DNA of 64,000 bases from Blastococcus litoris (GTDB lineage Bacteria > Actinomycetota > Actinomycetes > Mycobacteriales > Geodermatophilaceae): contig NZ_QCZF01000013.1 in NCBI RefSeq assembly GCF_003075095.1, positions 1-64,000 on the forward strand. The letters run 5' to 3'. Of the stretch, positions 17,969 to 25,720 are shown one piece after another. The position numbers were made by a program, and so were the translations under genes. Position 1 is the stretch's first letter, and each line of letters starts with the position of its first letter. The notes beneath the pieces are model-generated. The model saw only the letters and a program-made list of their open reading frames with translations. It did not search any database and was not told the origin of the DNA.

Positions 17969-19587
17969 CGGGCCACCAACTGCGCCACCGCCTCCGCGGC
18001 CGGCTCGATGACGTCCAACAATGCGCGCGGGAATAGTCCCAGCAGCACGGCCAGTACGAGAAGCGGGACGATGGCCGCCAGTTCGGAGCCGTCCACGTCA
18101 CGCATTCCCGTGTCCGTGCGCGATCGCACGGCGGTCGCCGTCGCGCTGTCCGCGGTCGGGGAGGACGACCGCGCCGCGTCTGCTCCCTCGTCGTCCGGGC
18201 TGCTGTCGTCGAGGGCCGCCGGGACGACGGTCGGTCCGGTGAGCAGGCGCTGCAGTGCCACCAGGAACAGACCGGCCGTTACCAGGATGCCCGTCACGGC
18301 GAGCACGGCCCCGACCGGTGCAGCCTGCAGAGCTCCGGTGAAAATCTGGAACTCGGCGATGAAGCTGACGAAGCCCGGCAGTCCCAGAGAGCCGAACGCG
18401 GCCACCGCCAGCAGCGCCGCGAACACCGGCGCCGGCCGGCCGAGCCCGCCCCAGCGGTCGAAGGCGTAGGTCCGCCCGCGCGACCACAGCACCCCGCTGA
18501 GCAGGAAGAGCGCGCCGGTGAGCAGGCCGTGGCCGACCATCTGGTAGACGGCGCCCACCATGGCGACGGTGCGGGACTGCTCGTCGGCCGATCCGACCAG
18601 GCCGGCGGCCCCGAGCCCGAGGAGGACGTACCCCATGTGGTTGACCGAGGTGTAGGCGATCATCCGCTTGACGTTGGTCTGTGCCAGGGCGACGAAGGCG
18701 CCCCACAGCACGCTGAAGACTCCGACGACGACCACGACCATGGCCCAGCGCTGCCAGGCGTCAGGCAGGATCGGCATCGCGATGCGGACGAAACCGTAGG
18801 TGCCCAGCTTCAGCAGGATCCCGGCGAGGATGGCCGATCCGGCGGCAGGCGCGTCGGTGTGCGCGTCGGGCAGCCAGGTGTGAAACGGGACCAGCGGTGT
18901 CTTGACCGCCAGGCCCAGCCCGATGGCCAGAAGGACGAGACCGCCGGCCAGCGGGGAGTCGGTCAGCGGGGGGTTCTGGGCGAGCGCGACCATGTCGAAC
19001 GTCCGCTCCTCGCTGCCGAGGAACAGCCCGATGAAGCCGACGAGCAGGGCGAGTGACCCCACGAAGGTGTAGAGGAAGAACTTCAACGCGCTGCGCCGGG
19101 CGTCACCGTGCCCCCACCCGGCGATGATGAAGTACATCCCGACGATCGTCAGGTCGAAGAAGACGAAGAACAGGATCAGATCCAGCGCCGCGAACGTGCC
19201 CATGCAGGCCGTCTGCAGGAAGAGGAAGAGCGCGGCCTGCGTGCGCGGGCGGTCCGGCTCGCGCAGCGACCAGATGGCACAGGCCAGGAAGAGCACGCCC
19301 GTCAGGGCCAACAGCGGCAGCGACAAGCCGTCGACGCCGATGTGAAACCCGGCGTCGACCGTCGGGATCCACCGAACGTCCACCTCGTAAGCGATATCGC
19401 CGACGACGCCGGTGGCGCCCTGACCGGGGTCGTACCGCCACCACATCCAGGCCACGAGAGCCAGGTCGGCGACCGAGGCCGCTATCCACAGCCGGACGGC
19501 CGCGCGACCGGTCAGCGCGGGAATCGCCAAGAGCACGACGGCGACAGCCAGGGGCAACAGGATTCCTACGGTCAGCAGCACGGTCAC
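17965..19587 (-). CDS. nuoM: NuoM-like antiporter subunit of a complex-I derivative
   Basis: The 540-residue polytopic protein has the NuoM signature GLAVKTPLVPFHTWLPDAH and LAGILLKLGTYGF, with the helix-7 lysine intact, and TNVKRMIAYTSVNHMGYVLLG. The key TM5 glutamate of NuoM (VFWELMLIPMYF) is replaced by aspartate (VFFDLTIVGMYF), which keeps the charge with a shorter side chain. A loop of about 35 residues rich in Ser, Asp and Ala (near 460-495) is inserted before the last helices. Overlaps nuoL and nuoN by four bases each. Confidence 0.9.
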   Translation of the reverse strand: MTVLLTVGILLPLAVAVVLLAIPALTGRAAVRLWIAASVADLALVAWMWWRYDPGQGATGVVGDIAYEVDVRWIPTVDAGFHIGVDGLSLPLLALTGVLFLACAIWSLREPDRPRTQAALFLFLQTACMGTFAALDLILFFVFFDLTIVGMYFIIAGWGHGDARRSALKFFLYTFVGSLALLVGFIGLFLGSEERTFDMVALAQNPPLTDSPLAGGLVLLAIGLGLAVKTPLVPFHTWLPDAHTDAPAAGSAILAGILLKLGTYGFVRIAMPILPDAWQRWAMVVVVVGVFSVLWGAFVALAQTNVKRMIAYTSVNHMGYVLLGLGAAGLVGSADEQSRTVAMVGAVYQMVGHGLLTGALFLLSGVLWSRGRTYAFDRWGGLGRPAPVFAALLAVAAFGSLGLPGFVSFIAEFQIFTGALQAAPVGAVLAVTGILVTAGLFLVALQRLLTGPTVVPAALDDSSPDDEGADAARSSSPTADSATATAVRSRTDTGMRDVDGSELAAIVPLLVLAVLLGLFPRALLDVIEPAAEAVAQLVAR

Positions 19588-21455
19588 CTCACGATCAGGA
19601 GGAAGGCGAGCAGGACGCCAACGCCGGCGACCGCCTGGACGTAGTACTGGTGCAGCAGCCCGGTCTGCGGACGGCGGGCGGCTGCACCTGCCCGTCGGAA
19701 GGCGCGCGCCGTGCCGCGGACGGCGCCGTCGATCACGCCGGTGTCGGCCCGCGCGAATACGGCGGCGGCCCGGGTGACCCCTCGTGCGACGCCGCGCACG
19801 GCGCCGTCGATGACGCGGTCGTCCACGGCGGCGGCCGCTCGGGCCACCGCCATTGCCGGCGCCGGCGACAACAGTCGCCGCAGGCCGGCCCAGAAGCCGA
19901 GCGGGCCGCGCTCAAGGGCCCTGGCCACGCCGGGCCGCGCCCGGACCACGACAACCGACACCGCGAACGCGGCGACCGCCAGGACACCGCCCAACAGGAG
20001 GCCGGCGGGGTCCACCGGTTGCGCCTCGACACCGAGCACGTCCTCGAGCGCACCGGCCACCGCGGGCAACGCCAGCGCCCCGAGGCCGGCTGCCGCGATC
20101 GCGAACACGGCAGCTGTGGCGGTGGCCGGCATCCTGACCCGCCGGGTGCCGGGCTCCTCGTCGTCGAGCTGCTCCTCACCGGTGGACGGGGCGAGGACGA
20201 TCGTGACGATCTTCGCGGCGTACACCGCCGAGAGGACTGCGGCCGCGAGGGCAACCAGGTACAGCGGTGCGCTGTCGACCCCCGCGAGCACGCCCTCCTT
20301 GGTCGCCCACAGGGACAGCGGGGGGACCCCGGCCAGCGCCAGCGCTGCCACGGTGGCCGCGGCGCCGACCCCCGGATAGCGTCGTGCGGCACCGCGCAGT
20401 CCGGGGAGCTGCTTGGTGCCGAGCGCGGTCAGCCACGATCCCGCGGCGACGAACAGGCCGGCCTTGACCGCAGCGTGCGCGACCAGCTGCCCTGTGCCCC
20501 CCGCGGTAGCGCCGACTCCGGCGGCGAGGACGACGAAGCCGATCTGCGCCGCGGTGCTGGCCGCGAGCAGTTGCTTGAGGTCCCGCTGGGCCACGGCGAC
20601 CGCGCCGAGAACCAGCGCGGTGAGGGCGCCGGCCCAGGCAGCGGCAGTGGCCGCCCACCCGGCGTCCGCCAGGAGAGGCTGTGTCCGGAGCAGAAGGTAG
20701 CCGCCGGCCGCGACCATGGTGGCCGAGTGGAGCAGGGCACTCACCGGGCTGGGCCCCGACATCGCGCCGGAGATCCACGCCGAGAAGGGCAGCTGTGCGG
20801 ACTTGCCCAGCGCTGCGAGCAGCACACCGGCGGCGGCCAGGTCGAGCCAGCCGCCGCCGGCGGCCCCCAGGTCCTCGAGGACCAGTCCTCCCGTCCCGGC
20901 GAGTGCCGCACCGGCTGCGACGTAGAGCCCGAGGTCGCCGGCGCGGGTGGTGAGGAATGCGCGGGTGCCGTCGTTGAGCTTGCCCGGGTCCCGCCACTGG
21001 TACCCGATCAGCGCGTACGAGGTCGCCCCCATCACCTCCCACGACAGAAGCAGCGCCGGGAAAGTGGTGGCGGTGACCGTGGCCAGCATCGCCGCGATGA
21101 AGAGCAGGAAGTATCCGAAGAAGCGGGCGCGGGCCGCCTTCGGCGGAAGGTCGACGACGGCGAAAACGGTGGTCAACAGCCCCACGGTGGCGACGAGGAC
21201 CACGAGGACGGCGGACAGCCCGTCGACGGCGAGCCCCAGCTCCCCGCCCCTCACGATCCCCAGGAACGGGGCCGCGAGCCGGGGACGGGCAGCGGCGACG
21301 ACCACCGCTGAGGCGAGGGCACCGGCGGTGACCAGCACGGCGGCCGGACCGGCAGCGCGATCGGCACGCCGGCCCATGAGGAGCAACAGCACCCCGAGCG
21401 TGGCCGGCAGGAGAACGAGAACCCCCAGCGCGCTCGTCGCCAGAGTTCCGCTCAT
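19584..21455 (-). CDS. nuoL: NuoL-like antiporter subunit of a complex-I derivative
   Basis: The 623-residue protein retains the TM5 glutamate (LLSWEVMGATSYALIGY), the helix-7 region KSAQLPFSAWISGAMSGPSPVSALLHSATMVAAG, and AQRDLKQLLAASTAAQIGFV. A C-terminal extension of about 110 residues includes Arg/Ala repeats of the form DRVIDGAVRGVARGVTRAAA and DTGVIDGAVRGTARAFRRA, perhaps the lateral helix region. The start is the ATG at 21453-21455, which overlaps the nuoK stop (ATGA); a longer upstream frame lies inside nuoK and nuoJ and was rejected. Confidence 0.9.
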   Translation of the reverse strand: MSGTLATSALGVLVLLPATLGVLLLLMGRRADRAAGPAAVLVTAGALASAVVVAAARPRLAAPFLGIVRGGELGLAVDGLSAVLVVLVATVGLLTTVFAVVDLPPKAARARFFGYFLLFIAAMLATVTATTFPALLLSWEVMGATSYALIGYQWRDPGKLNDGTRAFLTTRAGDLGLYVAAGAALAGTGGLVLEDLGAAGGGWLDLAAAGVLLAALGKSAQLPFSAWISGAMSGPSPVSALLHSATMVAAGGYLLLRTQPLLADAGWAATAAAWAGALTALVLGAVAVAQRDLKQLLAASTAAQIGFVVLAAGVGATAGGTGQLVAHAAVKAGLFVAAGSWLTALGTKQLPGLRGAARRYPGVGAAATVAALALAGVPPLSLWATKEGVLAGVDSAPLYLVALAAAVLSAVYAAKIVTIVLAPSTGEEQLDDEEPGTRRVRMPATATAAVFAIAAAGLGALALPAVAGALEDVLGVEAQPVDPAGLLLGGVLAVAAFAVSVVVVRARPGVARALERGPLGFWAGLRRLLSPAPAMAVARAAAAVDDRVIDGAVRGVARGVTRAAAVFARADTGVIDGAVRGTARAFRRAGAAARRPQTGLLHQYYVQAVAGVGVLLAFLLIVR

Positions 21456-21769
21456 CCGCGCAGGTCCGCGGCCATGTCGACCATGTCCACCTGACGTGCC
21501 CGGTAGATGGCCACGGTCACAGCGAATCCCATGGCCATCTCCACCGCCATGACGACGAGGGCGACGACGACCAGCATCTGCGCGTCCGGCAACTCCGGGG
21601 CCAGGAAGTACCAGGCCGCTCCCCCGGCGAGAAGGACGCCGTTGAGGAGGAGTTCGAGGCCCATCATGACCATCACGATCGACTGCTGTGACAGGGCTCC
21701 GAAGAGTCCGACCCCCATGAGGCCGGCGGCAACGGTGAGCACGATCTGGAGGACGACCTCGGCCGTCAT
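21452..21769 (-). CDS. nuoK: NuoK-like subunit of a complex-I derivative
   Basis: The 105-residue three-helix protein keeps both membrane glutamates of NuoK: SIVMVMMGLELLLNGV (first) and VVMAVEMAMGFAVTVAIYR (second). These residues carry protons in the E-channel of complex I. The sequence is methionine-rich (MVMMGLE, MAVEMAMG, VDMVDMAAD). Four-base overlaps with nuoJ and nuoL. Confidence 0.9.
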   Translation of the reverse strand: MTAEVVLQIVLTVAAGLMGVGLFGALSQQSIVMVMMGLELLLNGVLLAGGAAWYFLAPELPDAQMLVVVALVVMAVEMAMGFAVTVAIYRARQVDMVDMAADLRG

Positions 21770-22347
21770 CGCGGCAACCCTCCCGGCACCGGGTCGTCCG
21801 GCCGCTTCGCAGTGAGGTCCGCGCCGAAGCGGTCGTAGCGACCGCGCGCAGTGGCAAGGACGGTGCCGGCCAGGATCGTGGCGAACAGTCCGATGCCGAT
21901 GACCAGCATGACCAGCATGTGACTGCCCATGATGGCTTCGCCCAGCTGACGGGTGCTGTCCTCCGGCCGCTCGGCCCGCCCGACCGGCCAGTCCACCGTC
22001 CAGATCCCCACCACCAGGACGACGAACGCGACGGCGCCTGTGATGGCCGAACCGCGGGCGTTGTGCACCATCGTCATCGGCATGAGCCCGGCAGGGTTCA
22101 TCATGAACATGATCATGAAGACCGCCATGATCGCCATCTCGATGGTCATCATCAGCGCGGTGACCACGGCGAGATACACCAAGTCGAAGGCCAGCAGCAC
22201 GCCGGCCACCGCCAGGAACGAGCCCAGAAGCGCGAACGTCGCCCGGGCCATGGAGTCCACGACGAAGACGGCGATCCCCGCTGCCACCGACAGCACGCCG
22301 AGCAGCACGATGGCCGCCAGAGCCCAGCTCGAGAGTTCCATCAGCAC
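21766..22347 (-). CDS. nuoJ: NuoJ-like subunit with a methionine-rich third helix
   Basis: The 193-residue membrane protein occupies the nuoJ position and has the NuoJ topology. The helix that in normal NuoJ reads like VVYAGAVMVLFLFVVM is here replaced by LMMTIEMAIMAVFMIMFMMN followed by PAGLMPMTM, with 11 Met in about 29 residues and an extra Glu inside the helix. The remainder resembles NuoJ (MGSHMLVMLVIGIGLFATI). It overlaps nuoK by four bases and lies 16 bases after nuoH. nuoI, normally between nuoH and nuoJ, is absent. Two in-frame starts (GTG/ATG) lie within the first three codons. Confidence 0.85.
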   Translation of the reverse strand: MLMELSSWALAAIVLLGVLSVAAGIAVFVVDSMARATFALLGSFLAVAGVLLAFDLVYLAVVTALMMTIEMAIMAVFMIMFMMNPAGLMPMTMVHNARGSAITGAVAFVVLVVGIWTVDWPVGRAERPEDSTRQLGEAIMGSHMLVMLVIGIGLFATILAGTVLATARGRYDRFGADLTAKRPDDPVPGGLPR

Positions 22348-22363
22348 GCTTCCTCCTTCCCCA

Positions 22364-23305
22364 TCAGGCCGCGTAGAAACCGGAGAGCAGGAGCACGGCG
22401 ACGACGAGCGCCTGGAGCAGCGTCAGTGGCACCAGAACGGTCCACGCGACCTCGACCACTCGATCGGGGCGCAGCACCGGGAGTCGCCGGCCGACCCAGA
22501 CGAGAGCGATAACGACCGCGACGGTCTTCAGGAGGTGCCACATCAGGCCAGGAAGCACGGGCCCGGACCCGCCGCCGAGGAAGAGCGCGGCCGCCATGGC
22601 AGCGGTAGCACCGAGGAAGATCGCGCGGCCGGCCTCGACGAGGAGTCGGTCGACGCCCGAAAGCTCCGAGGTCACCCCGCCGGCGATGTCGGATCCCGTC
22701 GGCGCGCCGAACGGCCCCCAGAACGCGAACGCGGCGGCACTGGCGAGGAACACCACGAACGCCACCGGCATCGACGCCACGAACCACAGCCCTTCCTGCG
22801 CGGAGACGATGTCCGCCGTCCGCAGGGACCCGGCCGCCACCCCGACTGCGATCAGCGAGAACATCAACGGGAGCTCGTACGCCAGTCCCTGAGCCAGGAA
22901 CCGGTATCCGCCGTTCAGCGCGTGCACCGCGTTCGGTCCCCATCCGACCAACCAGACGGCGGCCCACAGCAGCGCTTCCATGGCGTTGAACCAGACGAGG
23001 TCCGCGTCGGTGGACCACAGCGTGCGGCCGCCGACCGGAACCACCGCCAACGACAGGACCGCCAGGACCGGGACGGCTGTGACGCCCAGCCGCCACAACA
23101 ACGCGTCCGGGGCGAGTGTTGCGCGCCGCTGTTCCAGGAGCAGGCGGACGCTCGAGCGCGCCGGCTCGATGACCGCGCGCGCCCCCCTGCCAGAGAGCAC
23201 CATCTGGTCCACCACGGCTACGACGAGGCCCAACGCCGGACCCGCCAGCGCGACGACGAGTACGGCGGGAAGGAGTCCCCACGCCGCGACAGCGGTCTCA
23301 GGCAC
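22364..23305 (-). CDS. nuoH: NuoH-like subunit of a complex-I derivative
   Basis: The 313-residue protein has about eight predicted helices and NuoH landmarks such as LNGGYRFLAQGLAYELPLMFSLIAVGV. The loop that in standard NuoH is RAPFDLPEGESELVSG (quinone cavity and E-channel entry) is altered to GPFGAPTGSDIAGGVTSELSG, so several of the conserved acidic residues are missing. This argues against ordinary quinone chemistry. GTG start, overlapping the end of the NuoB/D-like gene by eight bases. Confidence 0.87.
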   Translation of the reverse strand: MPETAVAAWGLLPAVLVVALAGPALGLVVAVVDQMVLSGRGARAVIEPARSSVRLLLEQRRATLAPDALLWRLGVTAVPVLAVLSLAVVPVGGRTLWSTDADLVWFNAMEALLWAAVWLVGWGPNAVHALNGGYRFLAQGLAYELPLMFSLIAVGVAAGSLRTADIVSAQEGLWFVASMPVAFVVFLASAAAFAFWGPFGAPTGSDIAGGVTSELSGVDRLLVEAGRAIFLGATAAMAAALFLGGGSGPVLPGLMWHLLKTVAVVIALVWVGRRLPVLRPDRVVEVAWTVLVPLTLLQALVVAVLLLSGFYAA

Positions 23306-24935
23306 GGACGGCCTCCGGCTCAGCGTGCGCCACCGACCGCTGTAGCTCGAGACTGGCGACGACGAGGCGTGCGGCGGCCACTTCCGCGCCCTGGAGCAGG
23401 GGTGCGGCCTCGTCGAGGGACAGCACGCGGAACCTCGTTTCGGTGACGCCGTCGGCGATGTCGCACCAGCGGAGCAGCCTGTCGACCACGTCGCTCGTCG
23501 TGCCGTCCGGGTCGGTCAGCTGGCCGATTCCTCGAAGGGACCACGCCAAGGTCCGTGACCGTCGCAGTCGCCGGAGCACACGCCGAGCCCGCCGCTCACC
23601 CGCAGCCCGCTCGCGGGGATCGGACGAGGCGAGGCCGTCCCGGGCCTGGCGGAGCTCCCGCGCAGCCGTCGGCCATCCCGCCACCGACAGCAGGGAGCCG
23701 AGGTGGTCGAGGGCCGCCGGGCGCAGGGCCACGCGCTCGTCGGAGCCGACGTCCTCGCCCGCATCGAGCCAGCTGAGCTCGGCGCGGGTGACGACGTCCC
23801 CCTGCAACTGCGCCCGCATCTGCAAGCCTGCGGGCCAGTCCGGGAGGATGGGTCCCAAGGAGACGCGCAGGAGGTCCAACTGCAGGCCGTCCCGGTCCGG
23901 CGCGGTGTCAGCCATGGGGAGGCCGGCGACTTCACCTCCGTGCTGCATGTGGTGACCACCGTTACCGCCACCCATGCCCGAGTGGTCCATGCCCCCGTGA
24001 CCGGAGTGGTTCATGCCCCCGTGACCCGAGTCGTCCATCTCCCCGTGACCCGAGTGGTCCATCTCCCCGTGACCCGAGTGGTCCACGCCCCCGTGACCGG
24101 AGTGGTCCATCTCCCCGTGACCGGAGTGGTCCATGTCCCCGTGACCCGAATGGTTCGTCCCCGTCATCGCACCGTGGCCCGAGTCGTCCATCCCCTCGTG
24201 ACCCGAGTGGTCCATGCCCCCGTGACCCGAATGGTTCGTCCCCGTCATCGCACCGTGGCCCGAGTCGTCCATCCCCTCGTGACTCGAGGGGTCCACGTTC
24301 CCGTGACCCGAGTGGTCCACGCCCCCGTGACCGGAGTGGTCCATCTCCCCGTGGCTCGAGTGGTCCATGTCCCCGTGACCCGAGTGGTCCATCTCCCCGT
24401 GACCCGAGTGGTCCATGTCCCCATGACCCGAGTGGTTCATCCCCGTCATCGCACCGTGGCCGGGGTGGTCCATCCCGGCCATCGCACCGTGGCCGGCGTG
24501 GTCCCTGCCCCCGGGAGGCGAGCCGTCCATCCCCGTCATCGCACCGTGACCCGAGCGATCCATCGGCACAGGTCCGTCCGGCCGCGGAGCTTCCTCGGCG
24601 GTGACGCTGCCCGACTCGGCCTCGTGCTGCGATGAAGTGGCGAGGTCGCGGACCGCCGCGGTCAGGCGTTCCCCGATGTCTTCTCCGGGCAGCAGGCTGA
24701 CGCGGTGCCGAGGGCGGGGGATCTGCTTCCACACGGTGTCGACGGCGTCGGAGAGCTCGGGACCGGGCGCGCCGATCACCACGAGCACATCGGCGCCGGA
24801 CGGCGAGAGAGCCTGCGTCCATCCCCGGCGATCGAGCTCCGCCTCCACCCTCCAACGCAACGCGCGATTACCAGGGGCGTCGATCAGCAGAACCCGCGGA
24901 GAGGCGAGAGACCAAGCGCGGAGCCGGCCGATCAC
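23298..24935 (-). CDS. NuoB/NuoD-like hybrid protein with His/Met-rich repeat domain
   Basis: The 545-residue protein lies where nuoB, C and D belong. Residues 1 to about 115 resemble NuoB's fold (LDRRGWTQALSPSGADVLVV, IGAPGPELSDAV, KQIPRPRHRVSL) but contain no cysteine, so the N2 iron-sulphur cluster cannot form. Residues about 125-334 are some 22 imperfect units of DHSGHG type, mostly with eight-residue period, very rich in His, Met, Asp and Gly; such motifs bind copper or nickel in other proteins. Residues about 350-395 resemble the NuoD N-terminus (VSLGPILPDWPAGLQMRAQL, QGDVVTRAELSW); the rest is Arg/Ala/Leu-rich and matches NuoD only loosely. The only cysteine is at 491. GTG start overlaps nuoA (GTGA). 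The NuoB/NuoD kinship is from reading, not from a search. Confidence 0.75.
   Translation of the reverse strand: MIGRLRAWSLASPRVLLIDAPGNRALRWRVEAELDRRGWTQALSPSGADVLVVIGAPGPELSDAVDTVWKQIPRPRHRVSLLPGEDIGERLTAAVRDLATSSQHEAESGSVTAEEAPRPDGPVPMDRSGHGAMTGMDGSPPGGRDHAGHGAMAGMDHPGHGAMTGMNHSGHGDMDHSGHGEMDHSGHGDMDHSSHGEMDHSGHGGVDHSGHGNVDPSSHEGMDDSGHGAMTGTNHSGHGGMDHSGHEGMDDSGHGAMTGTNHSGHGDMDHSGHGEMDHSGHGGVDHSGHGEMDHSGHGEMDDSGHGGMNHSGHGGMDHSGMGGGNGGHHMQHGGEVAGLPMADTAPDRDGLQLDLLRVSLGPILPDWPAGLQMRAQLQGDVVTRAELSWLDAGEDVGSDERVALRPAALDHLGSLLSVAGWPTAARELRQARDGLASSDPRERAAGERRARRVLRRLRRSRTLAWSLRGIGQLTDPDGTTSDVVDRLLRWCDIADGVTETRFRVLSLDEAAPLLQGAEVAAARLVVASLELQRSVAHAEPEAVRA
23934..24563 (-). repeat. In-frame tandem repeats of about 24 bases coding for DHSGHG units
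   Basis: About 22 imperfect copies of a unit like CCGTGACCCGAGTGGTCCAT (plus-strand view) run head to tail, with some longer units inserting AMTG(T/M). All keep the reading frame of the hybrid nuo gene. A larger repeat of several units is duplicated within the array (around 24130-24190 and 24210-24280), which suggests expansion by slippage or unequal recombination. Confidence 0.9.
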
Positions 24936-25273
24936 GCCCACCGGAGGGCGCCTTCCCGCCAGACGTAGACCACACCGACGAGTAGCACGGCGAGGAAGCC
25001 GAACATCTCGACCACGGCTCCGGGCCCCATGTCGGCCACCACCACTGCCCAGGGGTACATGAAGATCATCTCCATGTCGAAGGCCAGGAACAGGATCGTG
25101 ATCGCGTACCAGCGAGCGTGGTACCGGGACACCGCGTGCTGCTGCGGCGCAATCCCTGACTCGAACGGCATGAGACCCGTGACCAAGCGCGCCCTGCCCA
25201 ACAGGGACGACAGGCCGTAGAGGGTGCCGACGAGTGCGACCAGCAGTGCGAGGAGCGCGAGTACAGCAGTCAC
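24932..25273 (-). CDS. nuoA: NuoA-like subunit of a complex-I derivative
   Basis: The 113-residue three-helix protein retains the NuoA motif with both acidic residues (FLAFDMEMIFMYPWAVV) and the helix-1/2 loop (LMPFESGIAPQQ..SRYHARWY). It is the first gene of the operon and is followed with a four-base overlap by the NuoB/D-like hybrid gene. The operon promoter should lie in the 168 bases to the right. Confidence 0.92.
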   Translation of the reverse strand: MTAVLALLALLVALVGTLYGLSSLLGRARLVTGLMPFESGIAPQQHAVSRYHARWYAITILFLAFDMEMIFMYPWAVVVADMGPGAVVEMFGFLAVLLVGVVYVWREGALRWA

Positions 25274-25352
25274 GCCGCTCCTCCTCTCGGCTGTCGGTCA
25301 CCACTCGGACGCTCGGGCCGTGAGGCGGCGGACGGGAAACATCCGCACTATC

Positions 25353-25370
25353 ACACGGATATACGGGTGT
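25353..25370. promoter_or_regulatory. Dyad ahead of the nuo-like operon, possible metal-regulator site
   Basis: ACACGGATATACGGGTGT is a partly symmetric sequence 80 bases upstream of nuoA, in the 168-base gap between the glutaredoxin-like gene and nuoA. It shares the CGGGTRT core with the CsoR-type site ahead of the Csp gene, but it is not a clean CsoR operator. Assignment is tentative. Confidence 0.3.
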
Positions 25371-25441
25371 CGCAGTGGACAGACGGTGACGGGAAGCCCG
25401 GGTACCCACGAGGGGCGGCACCAGACACGCCCGCCGGTCGG

Positions 25442-25720
25442 CTATCCGCGCGCGATGCCCAGGAAGTCAGGGAGCTCGGTGTCGCCGGGCTCCACGGTGT
25501 GGCTGCCGTCGGCTCGGACCAGAGTAGGGATCCATCGCCGGCCGTGCTGCAGCTCCCGGACGTAGGCCGTGGCGGCGGCGTCCTGTTCGACGTCGACGTA
25601 CCGGTACGGCCGCCCGGGCCGCTCGAGCAGGACCCGGCTGCGGGGCACGTCCAGGCACCAGCCGCTCCCGTAGACCAGCAGCGTTACCCCGCCGGACTCC
25701 CCGTCGCCCGTCGGGGTCAC
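25442..25720 (-). CDS. Glutaredoxin-like protein, single cysteine
   Basis: The 92-residue protein has a thioredoxin-fold start ([23 protein letters not shown]), a cis-Pro segment (RRWIPTLV) and a C-terminal [11 protein letters not shown] helix. Only the first cysteine of the glutaredoxin pair is present (CLDV), so it could act in a monothiol manner or in copper transfer to CopA. It overlaps copA by four bases and closes the copper operon. The function is inferred from fold and context. Confidence 0.75.
   Translation of the reverse strand: MTPTGDGESGGVTLLVYGSGWCLDVPRSRVLLERPGRPYRYVDVEQDAAATAYVRELQHGRRWIPTLVRADGSHTVEPGDTELPDFLGIARG

Noticed and set aside
19650-21311. 553-codon plus-strand frame opposite nuoL
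   Set aside because: Antisense shadow rich in Gly, Arg, Asp and His without domains; nuoL is clear on the other strand.
23934-24563. Possible CRISPR array (regular 24-base repeats)
   Set aside because: Units are contiguous with no unique spacers and all keep one reading frame coding DHSGHG units inside a gene.
16493-25273. Ordinary NADH dehydrogenase (complex I) operon
   Set aside because: nuoC, E, F, G and I are absent, and the NuoB-like part lacks all cluster cysteines.
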